Below are positions 15,825-24,926 of a DNA stretch of 35,265 bases, one piece after another (position 1 is the stretch's first letter; each line of letters begins with the position of its first letter). The stretch comes from MAG-120531 sp963934855 (GTDB taxonomy: Bacteria > Bacteroidota > Bacteroidia > Flavobacteriales > Flavobacteriaceae), in assembly GCA_963934855.1 (NCBI GenBank), contig CAWWAC010000018.1, forward strand, positions 1 to 35,265. Direction: 5' to 3'. The notes beneath the pieces were generated by a model. The model worked only from the letters and a program-made list of their open reading frames with translations, did no database searches and had not been told where the DNA came from. A program made the position numbers and the translations under genes.

Positions 15825-18128
15825 TTACTTTTTTACCTCAATACTAGCAGGAGTTACATCTTCATCGTAGGCTTTGTAATACATTTCTAAAAGGTTCATA
15901 ATGGCTATGAGCAGGTCTCTTGTTTCTGTTAGGATAGAGAAATACAAGGTGGTGTTTTTAGGACTGGTTTCTTCTGTTCTGATTCTACCTACTTGTTCTT
16001 CTATTTTTTTAGAAATAAATAAAAGCATTCTTTCCTTACTATTCAACACGTGAATAATGTCATTGAAATTTCTCTTTTCAAATATTTTCTTTGTTTTGTC
16101 AAAGAGTTCCTTTTCAAATAAATGCTCTATTTCTTTGAGCTCTTTTAGCTGGTTGTATTTAAGTTTTTTATGGTTGTTATGAACGTGCTTATGACTCACC
16201 TTAGAAATATAATCTAAAGACTGTGAGGCGTCAGTTAATTGCTTTAAAATGGCTATGTAAAAGTCACTGGCTCTGACGCTAGATTCATCTAAATTTTTAA
16301 TAAAATAAAAAATGTGATTTTTTAGGTCATCTATTTCATCGGCCAATTTGGCTCCTTGTTTCTTGTTTTTCTTTAAGAGTTCCAGATCTTGTTTTGCCAA
16401 ACCATCTACGGCATTTGCATAAATAGTTTTACTCCTTTTAATAACATTAGAAATATTGGTAGCACTTTCTTCTATAACCCCCTGAATAGAGCTGCTCTCT
16501 GCTTTTCTAAGACTGTCTTCTGCCTGAAACTCTTTTGTTTTTTTATTGTAGGAAAGGTAGTTTCTAAATAAAATAACTACGGCAGCTAGCAATAACAATA
16601 CTACCGCTACACCTTGGCCCATAAATAATACAAACAAAATAATGGAGGCAGCTACAAAAGCAATGATGGCAGTTCCAAACCAACCACCAATCACATTTAA
16701 CACCCCTGCAACTCTGTATACCGCACTCTCTGCGCCCCAAGCCCTGTCTGACAGGGAGGTTCCCATGGCCACCATAAAGGTGACATAGGTGGTAGAAAGG
16801 GGGAGTTTGTAAGAGGTGGCTATAGAGATTAAAATTCCAGCAAGTACCAAATTAACAGCAGCTCTTACCATGTCAAAAGCAGCTGCGTCGCCTTTGGCTT
16901 CTTTTACAATCTTTACAGGCGCTTTTATAAATTGTTTGTCAAATTTATTTTGAAGTTGAAGGGGTGTGATGTATCTGATAAAGTCACCTATACTAACTGC
17001 CAATCTCACAATAATTCTAGAGAGTGCATTGGGGTTAAAACGCTCTTTAGACTCTCCCTCTCGGGCTAGGTTTATTTCTGTTTCTGCAACATATCTGGCT
17101 TTTTTAGAAAACCAGAGTGTGGCTACCATCACTCCTCCAGACAAAAACAACAATAGCGTTGGAGTGGGTACTTTGCTTGACAAAATACTCATATTAAATT
17201 CTGTTGCTGCTAGGCCAGAGGAAAGCCATGCTTCATAAGACTGCATGGCGGCAATAGGTACGCCAATAAAGTTTACTAAATCATTTCCAGCAAAAGCCAA
17301 TGCCAATGCAAAGGTTCCAATGACAATAATAAATTTGTAAATATTAACTTTAAACAGGTTAATTAATAGGTAAGAGATTAATGACCACACCAAAAGATTT
17401 AAGAGCAGTATAAGACCTACATGATTTTCAATGTAGGAGCCAAGGGTGAGCCCTCCTGTAATATCTAATGATTTGGAAGCAAAGGCTGTCCCTCCTATTC
17501 CTTTCATTAAAATAAAATAGGTAATAGATGAAGTGGCTATACCACCAAATAAGGCAGAGACCCAGTCTGGCTTCTTCTCAAAATTAAAGGTCAAAAGCAT
17601 TCTTGTAACCCATTGAACAATAGCTCCTGCAGAGAAAGCTATGGCTACAGACATGAGAATACCTATTACTATTTCTGTGGCTTTAGATGTATTTATATAC
17701 TGAAGCACTTGTTCATAGCTGCCGTCACCATCATTATATATTTTTATAAGTGCCATGGCTACAGAGGCTCCTAATAATTCAAAGACTATAGAAACAGTAG
17801 TAGAAGTAGGGAGACCAACCGTATTAAAGAAGTCTAGTAGTAAGATATCTGTGATCATCACGGCCATAAAAATGAACATGATTTCATTGAAGTAAAATTC
17901 ACTTGGATTAAAAATTCCTTTTCTGGCCACTTCCATCATGCCACTAGAAAATATGGCTCCCAGTGCAATTCCAATAGAGGCAACAATCATAATGGTTTTA
18001 AAGGAAATAGCTTTAGAACCAACAGCAGAGTTTAAGAAGTTTACAGCGTCATTACTCACTCCCACAATAAGATCTGCAATGGCAAGGGCTGCTAATGCCA
18101 CTAGCATTAACAAATATAAATTATCCAT
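15825..18128 (-). CDS. PiT-family inorganic phosphate transporter fused to a C-terminal PhoU-like domain
   Basis: A 767-residue inner-membrane protein. The PiT signature appears twice, as GVSNDAVNFLNSAVGSKA (residues 23-40) and as AGNDLVNFIGVPIAA in the middle, with a further conserved LPTSTTVSIVFELLG motif; roughly 10-12 membrane helices are expected. From about residue 525 to the end the sequence is soluble, highly charged and helical (a PhoU/DUF47-like region). PiT proteins import phosphate with H+ or Na+; in many bacteria the DUF47 regulator is a separate gene next door, so here transporter and regulator appear joined. The gene stands alone; both flanks hold decayed remnants. Confidence 0.93.
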   Translation of the reverse strand: MDNLYLLMLVALAALAIADLIVGVSNDAVNFLNSAVGSKAISFKTIMIVASIGIALGAIFSSGMMEVARKGIFNPSEFYFNEIMFIFMAVMITDILLLDFFNTVGLPTSTTVSIVFELLGASVAMALIKIYNDGDGSYEQVLQYINTSKATEIVIGILMSVAIAFSAGAIVQWVTRMLLTFNFEKKPDWVSALFGGIATSSITYFILMKGIGGTAFASKSLDITGGLTLGSYIENHVGLILLLNLLVWSLISYLLINLFKVNIYKFIIVIGTFALALAFAGNDLVNFIGVPIAAMQSYEAWLSSGLAATEFNMSILSSKVPTPTLLLFLSGGVMVATLWFSKKARYVAETEINLAREGESKERFNPNALSRIIVRLAVSIGDFIRYITPLQLQNKFDKQFIKAPVKIVKEAKGDAAAFDMVRAAVNLVLAGILISIATSYKLPLSTTYVTFMVAMGTSLSDRAWGAESAVYRVAGVLNVIGGWFGTAIIAFVAASIILFVLFMGQGVAVVLLLLAAVVILFRNYLSYNKKTKEFQAEDSLRKAESSSIQGVIEESATNISNVIKRSKTIYANAVDGLAKQDLELLKKNKKQGAKLADEIDDLKNHIFYFIKNLDESSVRASDFYIAILKQLTDASQSLDYISKVSHKHVHNNHKKLKYNQLKELKEIEHLFEKELFDKTKKIFEKRNFNDIIHVLNSKERMLLFISKKIEEQVGRIRTEETSPKNTTLYFSILTETRDLLIAIMNLLEMYYKAYDEDVTPASIEVKK

Positions 18129-18137
18129 AAGTTGTAA

Positions 18138-18428
18138 TTACAAGGGGTAAAAGTAAGGCTTTAGGGTTCTTATGAAGGTTACCTTAAGGTTAAAAATACC
18201 CTTTGCAAAGTAGACAAAATGAGTAGATTTACAAACCAAACTGGTATTGAAATTTAAAGAAAAGTTTATGCCGTTAACGCCAATGTTTCCAAGGCGTTCT
18301 GTATAGGAGTATCCATTGGTTCCTCCAATATAGAAAAAGGTGAATGGATTTGAATTACAATTTTTGGTGTGTATAAAGACTGCACAATAGTTGAGTTGTT
18401 TCAGCTTTGCGAATGTCAGGATATGAAT
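18138..18428 (-). pseudogene. C-terminal remnant of a probable outer-membrane or secreted protein
   Basis: The 408-base gap upstream of the phosphate transporter gene holds a minus-strand frame, open for about 97 codons, with no ATG. It reads NPFTFFYIGGTNGYSYTERL, then GNIGVNGINFSLNFNTSL, a pattern of alternating hydrophobic and polar residues that looks like beta strands of a barrel or secreted protein. Its end lies 9 bases before the transporter start codon. I take it as the tail of a gene whose front is lost. The rest of the gap up to 18536 shows no other coding signal. Confidence 0.35.
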
Positions 18429-18536
18429 TCAAGTTTTTTTGAATAGGAGAATGTTCTTGTATTTTGCGCTTGGGTTTTAGACTGTCAGACTTGTTTAATA
18501 CCCACATAGAGGGTATATTTACTAAAGAATGCTAAA

Positions 18537-19286
18537 ATGATTCTTATGGCTAAATATCTTATTTCACTTTTGTTATTAGGGGTCATTTCTTGCGGAGAAA
18601 AAGAGCAAATATCGGCCAGTGGCCTTATAGAAAAGACTGTAAATGCTCACGGTTGGCAGAGAGAAAAGCCGGCAGTAATAGCCTTTGATTTTAGGGACCA
18701 CCATTATGAAATTCTCAGAGGTAAAGAAGGGGTGACCTATAGCCGTCTTGGCATAAAGGCAGGAGACACCCTATTAGATACTTGGAAGAATTTTAAGAAT
18801 TTTGAACGTTTTGTAAATCAAAAACCTGTGGTGGTGTCAGATTCTATGAGGCTTCTCTATGAAGCTTCTATAAATTCTGTCGCTTATTTTACACAACTGC
18901 CATTGGGCCTTTCAGACAGAGCGGTACTTCCAAAATATACGGGAGAGACCCTTATTAAGGGGGTCTCTTATCACAGTCTTGAGGTGGCTTTTAAAAAAGA
19001 AGGGGGTGGGACAGACTTTGAAGACCTTTTTTATTATTGGATACATCCCCAGCATTTTACAATAGACTTTATGGCGTATTCTTATCATACAAATGAGGGG
19101 GGCACCCGTTTTAGGGTAGCCAATAATAAGCAAAGGATAGGAGGCATTCTGTTTCAGGATTATGATAATTACCGTCCAGAGCATGAATCCACCCCTTTAG
19201 ATAGCTTGCCTTACTTATGGGAAATGCAGCGATTGAACCTGCTTTCTAAAATTCAAAATCTAAATATAAGAGTTGCTACTCATTAA
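18537..19286 (+). CDS. DUF6503 family lipoprotein
   Basis: A 249-residue exported lipoprotein: signal peptide MAKYLISLLLLGVISC with the lipid-modified cysteine inside GVISCG. A second start (MILM) lies three codons upstream of MAKYL. The mature protein contains HGWQREKPAVIAFDFRDHHYEI, split by charged residues, and a later YYWIHPQHFTIDFMAYSYH, which I recall as the pattern of DUF6503, a family of flavobacterial envelope proteins of unknown function. It stands 47 bases before the BNR-repeat gene on the same strand. Confidence 0.75.
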   Translation: MILMAKYLISLLLLGVISCGEKEQISASGLIEKTVNAHGWQREKPAVIAFDFRDHHYEILRGKEGVTYSRLGIKAGDTLLDTWKNFKNFERFVNQKPVVVSDSMRLLYEASINSVAYFTQLPLGLSDRAVLPKYTGETLIKGVSYHSLEVAFKKEGGGTDFEDLFYYWIHPQHFTIDFMAYSYHTNEGGTRFRVANNKQRIGGILFQDYDNYRPEHESTPLDSLPYLWEMQRLNLLSKIQNLNIRVATH

Positions 19287-19333
19287 GTATATATCTTTAA
19301 AATAATTACAAACACATATAACCAACCTCTTTA

Positions 19334-22300
19334 ATGAAAAAAATAATCCTACTATGTCTGGCTCTTACAGGAATGAATTCTTTGTTTGCACAGAAAGAAG
19401 AAACCTTTTCTACCGTATTAAAGTACAGAAATATTGGACCTTTTAGGGGTGGCCGCTCTGTGGCCGCTTCTGGAGTTGTCAAGGATCCACTCACTTATTA
19501 TATGGGTAATACTGGGGGTGGTGTTTGGAAAACCACCAATGCAGGAGCCCACTGGGACAATATTTCAGACGGTTTTTTTAACACGGCTACTGTGGGGGCT
19601 ATTGCAGTTTCTGAAAGCCAACCCAATGTGGTTTATGTGGGAACTGGGGAGCACGCTCCAAGAGGGGTTATGACTACCTATGGGGACGGCGTTTATAAAT
19701 CTACAGATGCTGGAAAAACATGGAAGCACATAGGCTTAGAAAAAACCCAGCATATTTCTCGTATTCAAATTCACCCAAGCAATCCTGATATTTTATACGT
19801 TGCGGCCCAAGGTGCCCTTCACGGCCCTACTTCTGAGAGGGGTATTTATAAGAGTATAGATGGTGGACAAAGCTGGGAGAAACAACTCTATGTAAACAAT
19901 CTTACAGGAGCTTCTGAACTGTCTATGGACATGAATAATCCAGAGGTTTTATACGCGGCCATGTGGGAACACATTCGCTATCCGTGGCAGGTGGTGAGTG
20001 GTGGCGTGGGTAGTGGCTTGTACAAAACCTCTGACGGTGGTAAACATTGGAAAAAAATTCATGAAGGCCTACCAGAGGAAAAGGGTAAAATGGCCATTGC
20101 TGTGTCTAGGGCCAATTCAGACTTGGTTATGGCCCTTATAGAAAGTGACACCAACAAAGACCTCAGTGGTTTATTTGTATCTAAAAATGCTGGTAAATCT
20201 TGGAATAAAGTAAGCGGAGACAATAGACTCACCCAAAGGGCTTGGTATTATATAGAACTCTTTTTAGATCCTAACAATGAAGATACGCTCTACGTAATGA
20301 GTGCCATGTCCTATAAATCAATTGATGGAGGCGCTACTTGGACAGAACTAGGGGGTACTCATGGAGATTACCATGACCTATGGATTAATCCTGGCAATTC
20401 CAAAAATATGGTCTTAGCAGACGATGGTGGCGCAGCTATTACTTATGACGGGGGTGCCCACTGGTCTTCACAAGATATTATGCCCACAGCTCAATTCTAT
20501 AGAGTGGCGGCAGATAATGATTTTCCATATAATATTTACGGAGGTCAGCAGGACAACACTTCTGTAAAAATTCAGAGTATGGCATTGGGTAGTAGCGGTA
20601 TTGGAGTAGAAAACTGGGAAGCATCAGCGGGGGGAGAAAGTGCCTTTTTAGCTTTTGATCCAGACCAGCCAGAAAAAGTTTTAGGAGGGAGTTATTTAGG
20701 TACTATAGAGGTTTTAGACAGCAAAGCTAAGGCTGCTACTCAAATTATGATAGCACCCATTCAGTACTTGGGTAGGCCCGCTTCTGATATGAAGTACAGG
20801 TTTAATTGGAATGCCCCTATTGTTTGGGCGGGTATAGACGCGGCTACCTTTTATCACGGGGCACAATACCTACTTAAAACTAGCAATTTTGGAAATAGCT
20901 GGGAAGTGATTTCTCCAGATTTAACTAAGAACCAAAAAGACAAGCAAGGCAATGGTGGCGGTCCTTATACCAATGAGGCTGTTGGAGCAGAAAATTACGG
21001 CACTCTAAGCTATGTAGCTGTTTCACCCCACAGCACAGAAGTGATTTATACAGCCAGTGATGACGGTCTGGTTCATTTGAGTAAAGACGGAGGAAATAGC
21101 TGGAAAAATATTACCCCGAAAGGTCTTTCAGAGAGTTTGGTAAATGCTGTTGAGGTATCTGCCCACCAGCCTGCAAGGGTTTATATTGCTGCAAATAGAT
21201 ATAAATTTAATGACCACAGCCCGGAGTTTTATGTATCTGAAAACTATGGAAAAAGCTGGAAAAAAATAAGTGAAGGCATTCCCTATGGAGCCTTTGCTAG
21301 GGTGCTAAGAGAAGACCCTATTAGAGAGCATTTACTCTATGCTGGAACAGAAAAAGGAATCTATATTTCCTTTAATGGAGGAACCTCTTGGGCTCCTTTT
21401 CAGTCTAATTTACCGCAAGTACCCATTACAGATTTGCTGGTAAAAGACCAAGACTTAGTAGTGGCTACCCAAGGCCGTTCTTTTTGGATTCTAGACGGTC
21501 TGGAGCTGCTTAGAAATTATAGTGAAGTTCCCACCACTGTATTGTATCCTGTAGCTCCTGAAATAATAGGCAATTGGCAAAGTAGCATGAGTGGTTCTTT
21601 AGAAGGTTTTACAGGCATGCAGGATTTTACAGGCATAAACCCAGCCAATGGAGCGGTCTTGTATTACAAGCTGCCCAATAACTTGGGCGATGCGCCCATC
21701 TCTCTTATTGTTAGAGACGCTTCTGGCGCTTTAGTAAACCAGTTTAGCAGTGAAAAAGACAGTACTTATGTGGAATACGAAGGAGCGCCAAGTGCTGCTA
21801 AAATACTCCCTAAAAATAAGGGGTTAAACCGTTTTGTTTGGACCCTAGATCACGCCCAGCTTCCAGGAATACCTACCGCTTACATAGAAACTAGTTATAG
21901 GGGGCATAGGGTGGTTCCGGGAACATATACCGCAACATTAAAAGTAGGGGAACAGCTCTTTACACAAGAAATTAAACTTAAAGACAATCCAAATTACGGA
22001 TTGAGCACAGCAGCATATAAGGAATATGACTCCTTTATGGAGGCAGCTGAAAACACCTATACCCAAATGGCCCTTTTGGTAAACCGCCTTTATAAAGTAT
22101 CTGGGCAATTAGAGGCACTTCTAATAAAAACACAAGATTTTACAGCTACTGCTGCTATTAAAAACTTGCACGCAGAAATAACTGATTGGGACGCCCTTAT
22201 GATTCAAAGAAAATCTAAGGCTTATGACGATGTTGAGAATTTTCCTAACAAATTTACGGCAGAGTATCTCTATGTCATAAACCAATCTCACTCAGATATT

Positions 22301-22453
22301 CCAAGAATAAATCAAGGAGCTAAAGATAGGATAGAGGTCCTTAACGCCCAGTGGGAATCTTTACACACCACAGCAAAAAGTTTGTTAGAAGAAAAGTTGC
22401 CAGCTCTAAACGCACTGCTTTGGAAGTCTGGTATGGGCGCATTAAATGAATAA
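19334..22453 (+). CDS. Large secreted BNR-repeat (sortilin/VPS10-like beta-propeller) protein
   Basis: A 1039-residue protein with a signal peptide (1-19, ending LFAQ). I count eleven BNR/Asp-box repeats of the form S-x-D-x-G-x-x-W, for example KSTDAGKTWKHI, KSIDGGQSWEK, KTSDGGKHWKKI, LSKDGGNSWKNI and ISFNGGTSWAPF, spread over about residues 60-690, enough for a sortilin/VPS10-type double beta-propeller. The C-terminal third is a beta-rich domain followed by a helical stretch. Related proteins are often labelled glycosyl hydrolase, but no catalytic residues support that here; binding or proteolysis-linked roles are equally possible. The gene is followed after 9 bases by a metalloprotease gene. 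Confidence 0.88.
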   Translation: MKKIILLCLALTGMNSLFAQKEETFSTVLKYRNIGPFRGGRSVAASGVVKDPLTYYMGNTGGGVWKTTNAGAHWDNISDGFFNTATVGAIAVSESQPNVVYVGTGEHAPRGVMTTYGDGVYKSTDAGKTWKHIGLEKTQHISRIQIHPSNPDILYVAAQGALHGPTSERGIYKSIDGGQSWEKQLYVNNLTGASELSMDMNNPEVLYAAMWEHIRYPWQVVSGGVGSGLYKTSDGGKHWKKIHEGLPEEKGKMAIAVSRANSDLVMALIESDTNKDLSGLFVSKNAGKSWNKVSGDNRLTQRAWYYIELFLDPNNEDTLYVMSAMSYKSIDGGATWTELGGTHGDYHDLWINPGNSKNMVLADDGGAAITYDGGAHWSSQDIMPTAQFYRVAADNDFPYNIYGGQQDNTSVKIQSMALGSSGIGVENWEASAGGESAFLAFDPDQPEKVLGGSYLGTIEVLDSKAKAATQIMIAPIQYLGRPASDMKYRFNWNAPIVWAGIDAATFYHGAQYLLKTSNFGNSWEVISPDLTKNQKDKQGNGGGPYTNEAVGAENYGTLSYVAVSPHSTEVIYTASDDGLVHLSKDGGNSWKNITPKGLSESLVNAVEVSAHQPARVYIAANRYKFNDHSPEFYVSENYGKSWKKISEGIPYGAFARVLREDPIREHLLYAGTEKGIYISFNGGTSWAPFQSNLPQVPITDLLVKDQDLVVATQGRSFWILDGLELLRNYSEVPTTVLYPVAPEIIGNWQSSMSGSLEGFTGMQDFTGINPANGAVLYYKLPNNLGDAPISLIVRDASGALVNQFSSEKDSTYVEYEGAPSAAKILPKNKGLNRFVWTLDHAQLPGIPTAYIETSYRGHRVVPGTYTATLKVGEQLFTQEIKLKDNPNYGLSTAAYKEYDSFMEAAENTYTQMALLVNRLYKVSGQLEALLIKTQDFTATAAIKNLHAEITDWDALMIQRKSKAYDDVENFPNKFTAEYLYVINQSHSDIPRINQGAKDRIEVLNAQWESLHTTAKSLLEEKLPALNALLWKSGMGALNE

Positions 22454-22462
22454 AAATTAAAC

Positions 22463-24826
22463 ATGCAGTTTTTCATGAAACACTTATTGTATACTTTGGC
22501 ATTGGGCTTGTTATTAATAGTGCCTGCTAATGCTCAGAAAAAAGAAAAAGAAAAAGAAGAAACAAAAAAAGACATGGCCAGCCTGGTGAAAGGGATGACC
22601 TTAGACCTGGGACTTCTAAACACTTATTTTAATGAAGAAGGAAAATTATTTTTCCATATTCCAGCTGCAGTATTAGACCAAGACTTGCTTATGGTGAGCC
22701 GTTATGTTCAGATTCCTGCTAATTTTAATGCCTATAGCAATGCGGGTTCTAAGACCTCAGAACAGCTGATACATTTTGTGAAAAAAGCCAATAAAATTCA
22801 GCTTATTCAGGTGTCTTACTCCAATATTGCAAAGGGGGAAGATCCTATATATTTGAGTGTGGTTCAGAATAATTTTAATCCAATTTTGGCTGCCTTTGAA
22901 ATTAAAAGTGAAGAGGGAGCAGGCTACCTCATAGAGGTTACTGATTATTTCATGGATGACTCTCCAGGGTTTAATGTGGTGAGTAGCAGTGATAAAACTA
23001 ACTATAAAATGGGAGGGGTAGATAAGAAGCGCTCTTCTATAGACCGTGTGGCCTCATTTCCAATTAATACAGAAGTGACCCACACCCTTACTTATAGCAC
23101 TGATAAAGCACCCCAAGGAAACCGATCAGAAACACTTAGTTTTCAGGTAAACCACTCTATTATTGAACTCCCTAAAGACCCTATGCCTGTTAGATATGAG
23201 GACCAAAGAGTAGGTTGGTTCTCCTTAGATAAAGTTAATTATAGTTCAGAGGCACTTAAATCTGACGCTTACCGTATTGCCAGACGCTGGCGGTTAGAAC
23301 CCTCAGATATGGAAGCCTATAAAAGGGGTGAATTAGTGACGCCAGTAAAACCCATTGTGTATTATTTAGACCCTGCCACCCCTCTAAAGTGGCGTCCGTA
23401 TTTTATAAAGGGCATAGAAGATTGGAACAGCGCCTTTGAAAAAGCTGGATTTAAAAATGCCATCATGGCCAAAGAAGCTCCATCTTCAGAGGAAGATCCA
23501 GATTTCTCTCCAGAAGACGCCCGTTTTTCTATGGTGCGATACGTAGCCTCTACCACTAGAAATGCTACTGGTCCAAGTGTATCTGACCCTAGAACGGGTG
23601 AGATTATTGAAAGTGACATTATTTGGTACCACAACCACCTGCGTTCTTATAGAAATAGGTATTTATTAGAAACGGCCGCAGCAAACCCCAAGGCTAGAAC
23701 GCTAGACACTCCAGAAGAAGAAATAGGAGAAATGATGCGTAGGGTAATTTCTCATGAAATTGGCCATGCGCTTGGATTGCCCCATAATATGAAGGCTTCT
23801 AGTGCCTACCCAGTAGACTCTCTGCGTTCTGGAAGTTTTACTCAGAAAATGGGAATTGCTACCACTATTATGGATTATGCCCGTTTTAATTATATTGCTC
23901 AGCCTGGAGACCAGAATATCCGTTTTGTAAGGCAATTAGGCCCTTATGACAATTACGCTATTGAATGGGGGTATAGAAATTTCCCTGGTCAGAGCCCAGA
24001 AGAAGTTCGCGAGACTTTAAAAAAATGGGTAGACCGCTACAGCACAGATCCTCTGTATATGTTTGGTTCTGGTGGTAATGATCCCAATACGCAAACAGAA
24101 AATATTGGAGACGACCCAATTAAAGCGAGTAACTACGCCTTGCTTAATTTAAAAATAGTAGGTCAGAATTTAAAGGCTTGGACCCTGGAAGACGCTAGTA
24201 CCTATAATGATTTAGAAGAACTTCATGGAGAATTCTTAGAGGTATATAGACGCTACATATACCATGTGCTCACTATAGTGGGGGGTGTAAATGAAACCCG
24301 TTTAAACAATAACCAGCCTGGCACTCCTTATGTGAATGTTTTAAAAGAAAGGCAATTAGCCGCTTTAGATTTTCTAAATCAATCACTTTGGAAACCCCAA
24401 GACTGGCTTATAGAGCGCGCGTTAGTTTCTACTTTTGCCAGTAGTGGCGCACTAGAGAAAGTAACCGATATTCAGAAGGGGGCTTTAAAAAGAATTTTAA
24501 GTGTGAAAAAGCTAAACCAAATGCTTTCATCACAGCAAACCTTAGCAGGAGCTGGCTTGTCTGTAGCCGCTCTTATAGACCGTTTGGTCTTGGATATATT
24601 TATAGAATTATCAGCCCCTGAGTTAAGTAGCCGTGAGCTTCAAAAAAATATGATTATACAGCTCTTGTCTTTAAATGAGGAGAAAGATTTACAGCCAGAA
24701 ATTAAGGGGTATATATATCAAATCACTCAAGATTTAGCAGCTTATTTAAAGAAGGCTCAAAGAACGTCTGACCCTATTTTAAAGGCTCATTACAATTATT
24801 GTTTGTCTCTGGTAACCAATTCATAA
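22463..24826 (+). CDS. Secreted zinc-dependent metalloprotease (DUF5117/metzincin-like)
   Basis: A 787-residue exported protease. The signal peptide ends at PANAQ (residue 25); an alternative ATG four codons in (MKHLLYTL) is equally good. The zinc site is HEIGHALGLPH (H431, E432, H435, H441), followed by a Met-turn in IMDYARFNY (469-477), the arrangement of the metzincin clan. The N-terminal half matches the large DUF5117-type region of Bacteroidota zinc-dependent metalloproteases. A lysine/glutamate-rich stretch follows the signal peptide. It starts 9 bases after the BNR protein gene, so the two are almost certainly co-transcribed. Confidence 0.9.
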   Translation: MQFFMKHLLYTLALGLLLIVPANAQKKEKEKEETKKDMASLVKGMTLDLGLLNTYFNEEGKLFFHIPAAVLDQDLLMVSRYVQIPANFNAYSNAGSKTSEQLIHFVKKANKIQLIQVSYSNIAKGEDPIYLSVVQNNFNPILAAFEIKSEEGAGYLIEVTDYFMDDSPGFNVVSSSDKTNYKMGGVDKKRSSIDRVASFPINTEVTHTLTYSTDKAPQGNRSETLSFQVNHSIIELPKDPMPVRYEDQRVGWFSLDKVNYSSEALKSDAYRIARRWRLEPSDMEAYKRGELVTPVKPIVYYLDPATPLKWRPYFIKGIEDWNSAFEKAGFKNAIMAKEAPSSEEDPDFSPEDARFSMVRYVASTTRNATGPSVSDPRTGEIIESDIIWYHNHLRSYRNRYLLETAAANPKARTLDTPEEEIGEMMRRVISHEIGHALGLPHNMKASSAYPVDSLRSGSFTQKMGIATTIMDYARFNYIAQPGDQNIRFVRQLGPYDNYAIEWGYRNFPGQSPEEVRETLKKWVDRYSTDPLYMFGSGGNDPNTQTENIGDDPIKASNYALLNLKIVGQNLKAWTLEDASTYNDLEELHGEFLEVYRRYIYHVLTIVGGVNETRLNNNQPGTPYVNVLKERQLAALDFLNQSLWKPQDWLIERALVSTFASSGALEKVTDIQKGALKRILSVKKLNQMLSSQQTLAGAGLSVAALIDRLVLDIFIELSAPELSSRELQKNMIIQLLSLNEEKDLQPEIKGYIYQITQDLAAYLKKAQRTSDPILKAHYNYCLSLVTNS

Positions 24827-24851
24827 ACAATAGAAGAAAACAGCTTAAAAA

Positions 24852-24867
24852 ACACAAAATATTGTGT
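24852..24867. promoter_or_regulatory. Palindrome 1 upstream of nadABC
   Basis: A perfect inverted repeat, ACACAA-aata-TTGTGT. It overlaps the TTG of the predicted -33 element, a position suited to a repressor or activator. Factor unknown. Confidence 0.45.
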
Positions 24868-24889
24868 AAAAGTGTCTTAGATAATTTTT
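24862..24889 (+). promoter_or_regulatory. Predicted promoter of nadABC
   Basis: TTG (24862-24864), a 17-base spacer, then TAATTTTT (24882-24889), one mismatch from the Bacteroidota -7 element TAnnTTTG. It lies about 40 bases upstream of the nadA ATG. Palindromes overlap or flank both ends. Confidence 0.5.
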
Positions 24890-24900
24890 TAAATGACGAA

Positions 24901-24921
24901 ATTTACATCTTAAATGTAAAT
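24901..24921. promoter_or_regulatory. Palindrome 2 (candidate operator) just before nadA
   Basis: A perfect 8-base inverted repeat, ATTTACAT-cttaa-ATGTAAAT, ending 5 bases before the nadA ATG and lying just past the expected transcription start. It could be an operator for an NAD regulator such as an NrtR-type repressor, or an mRNA hairpin over the ribosome-binding region. No regulator gene is in the window. Confidence 0.55.
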
Positions 24922-24926
24922 TGCAA

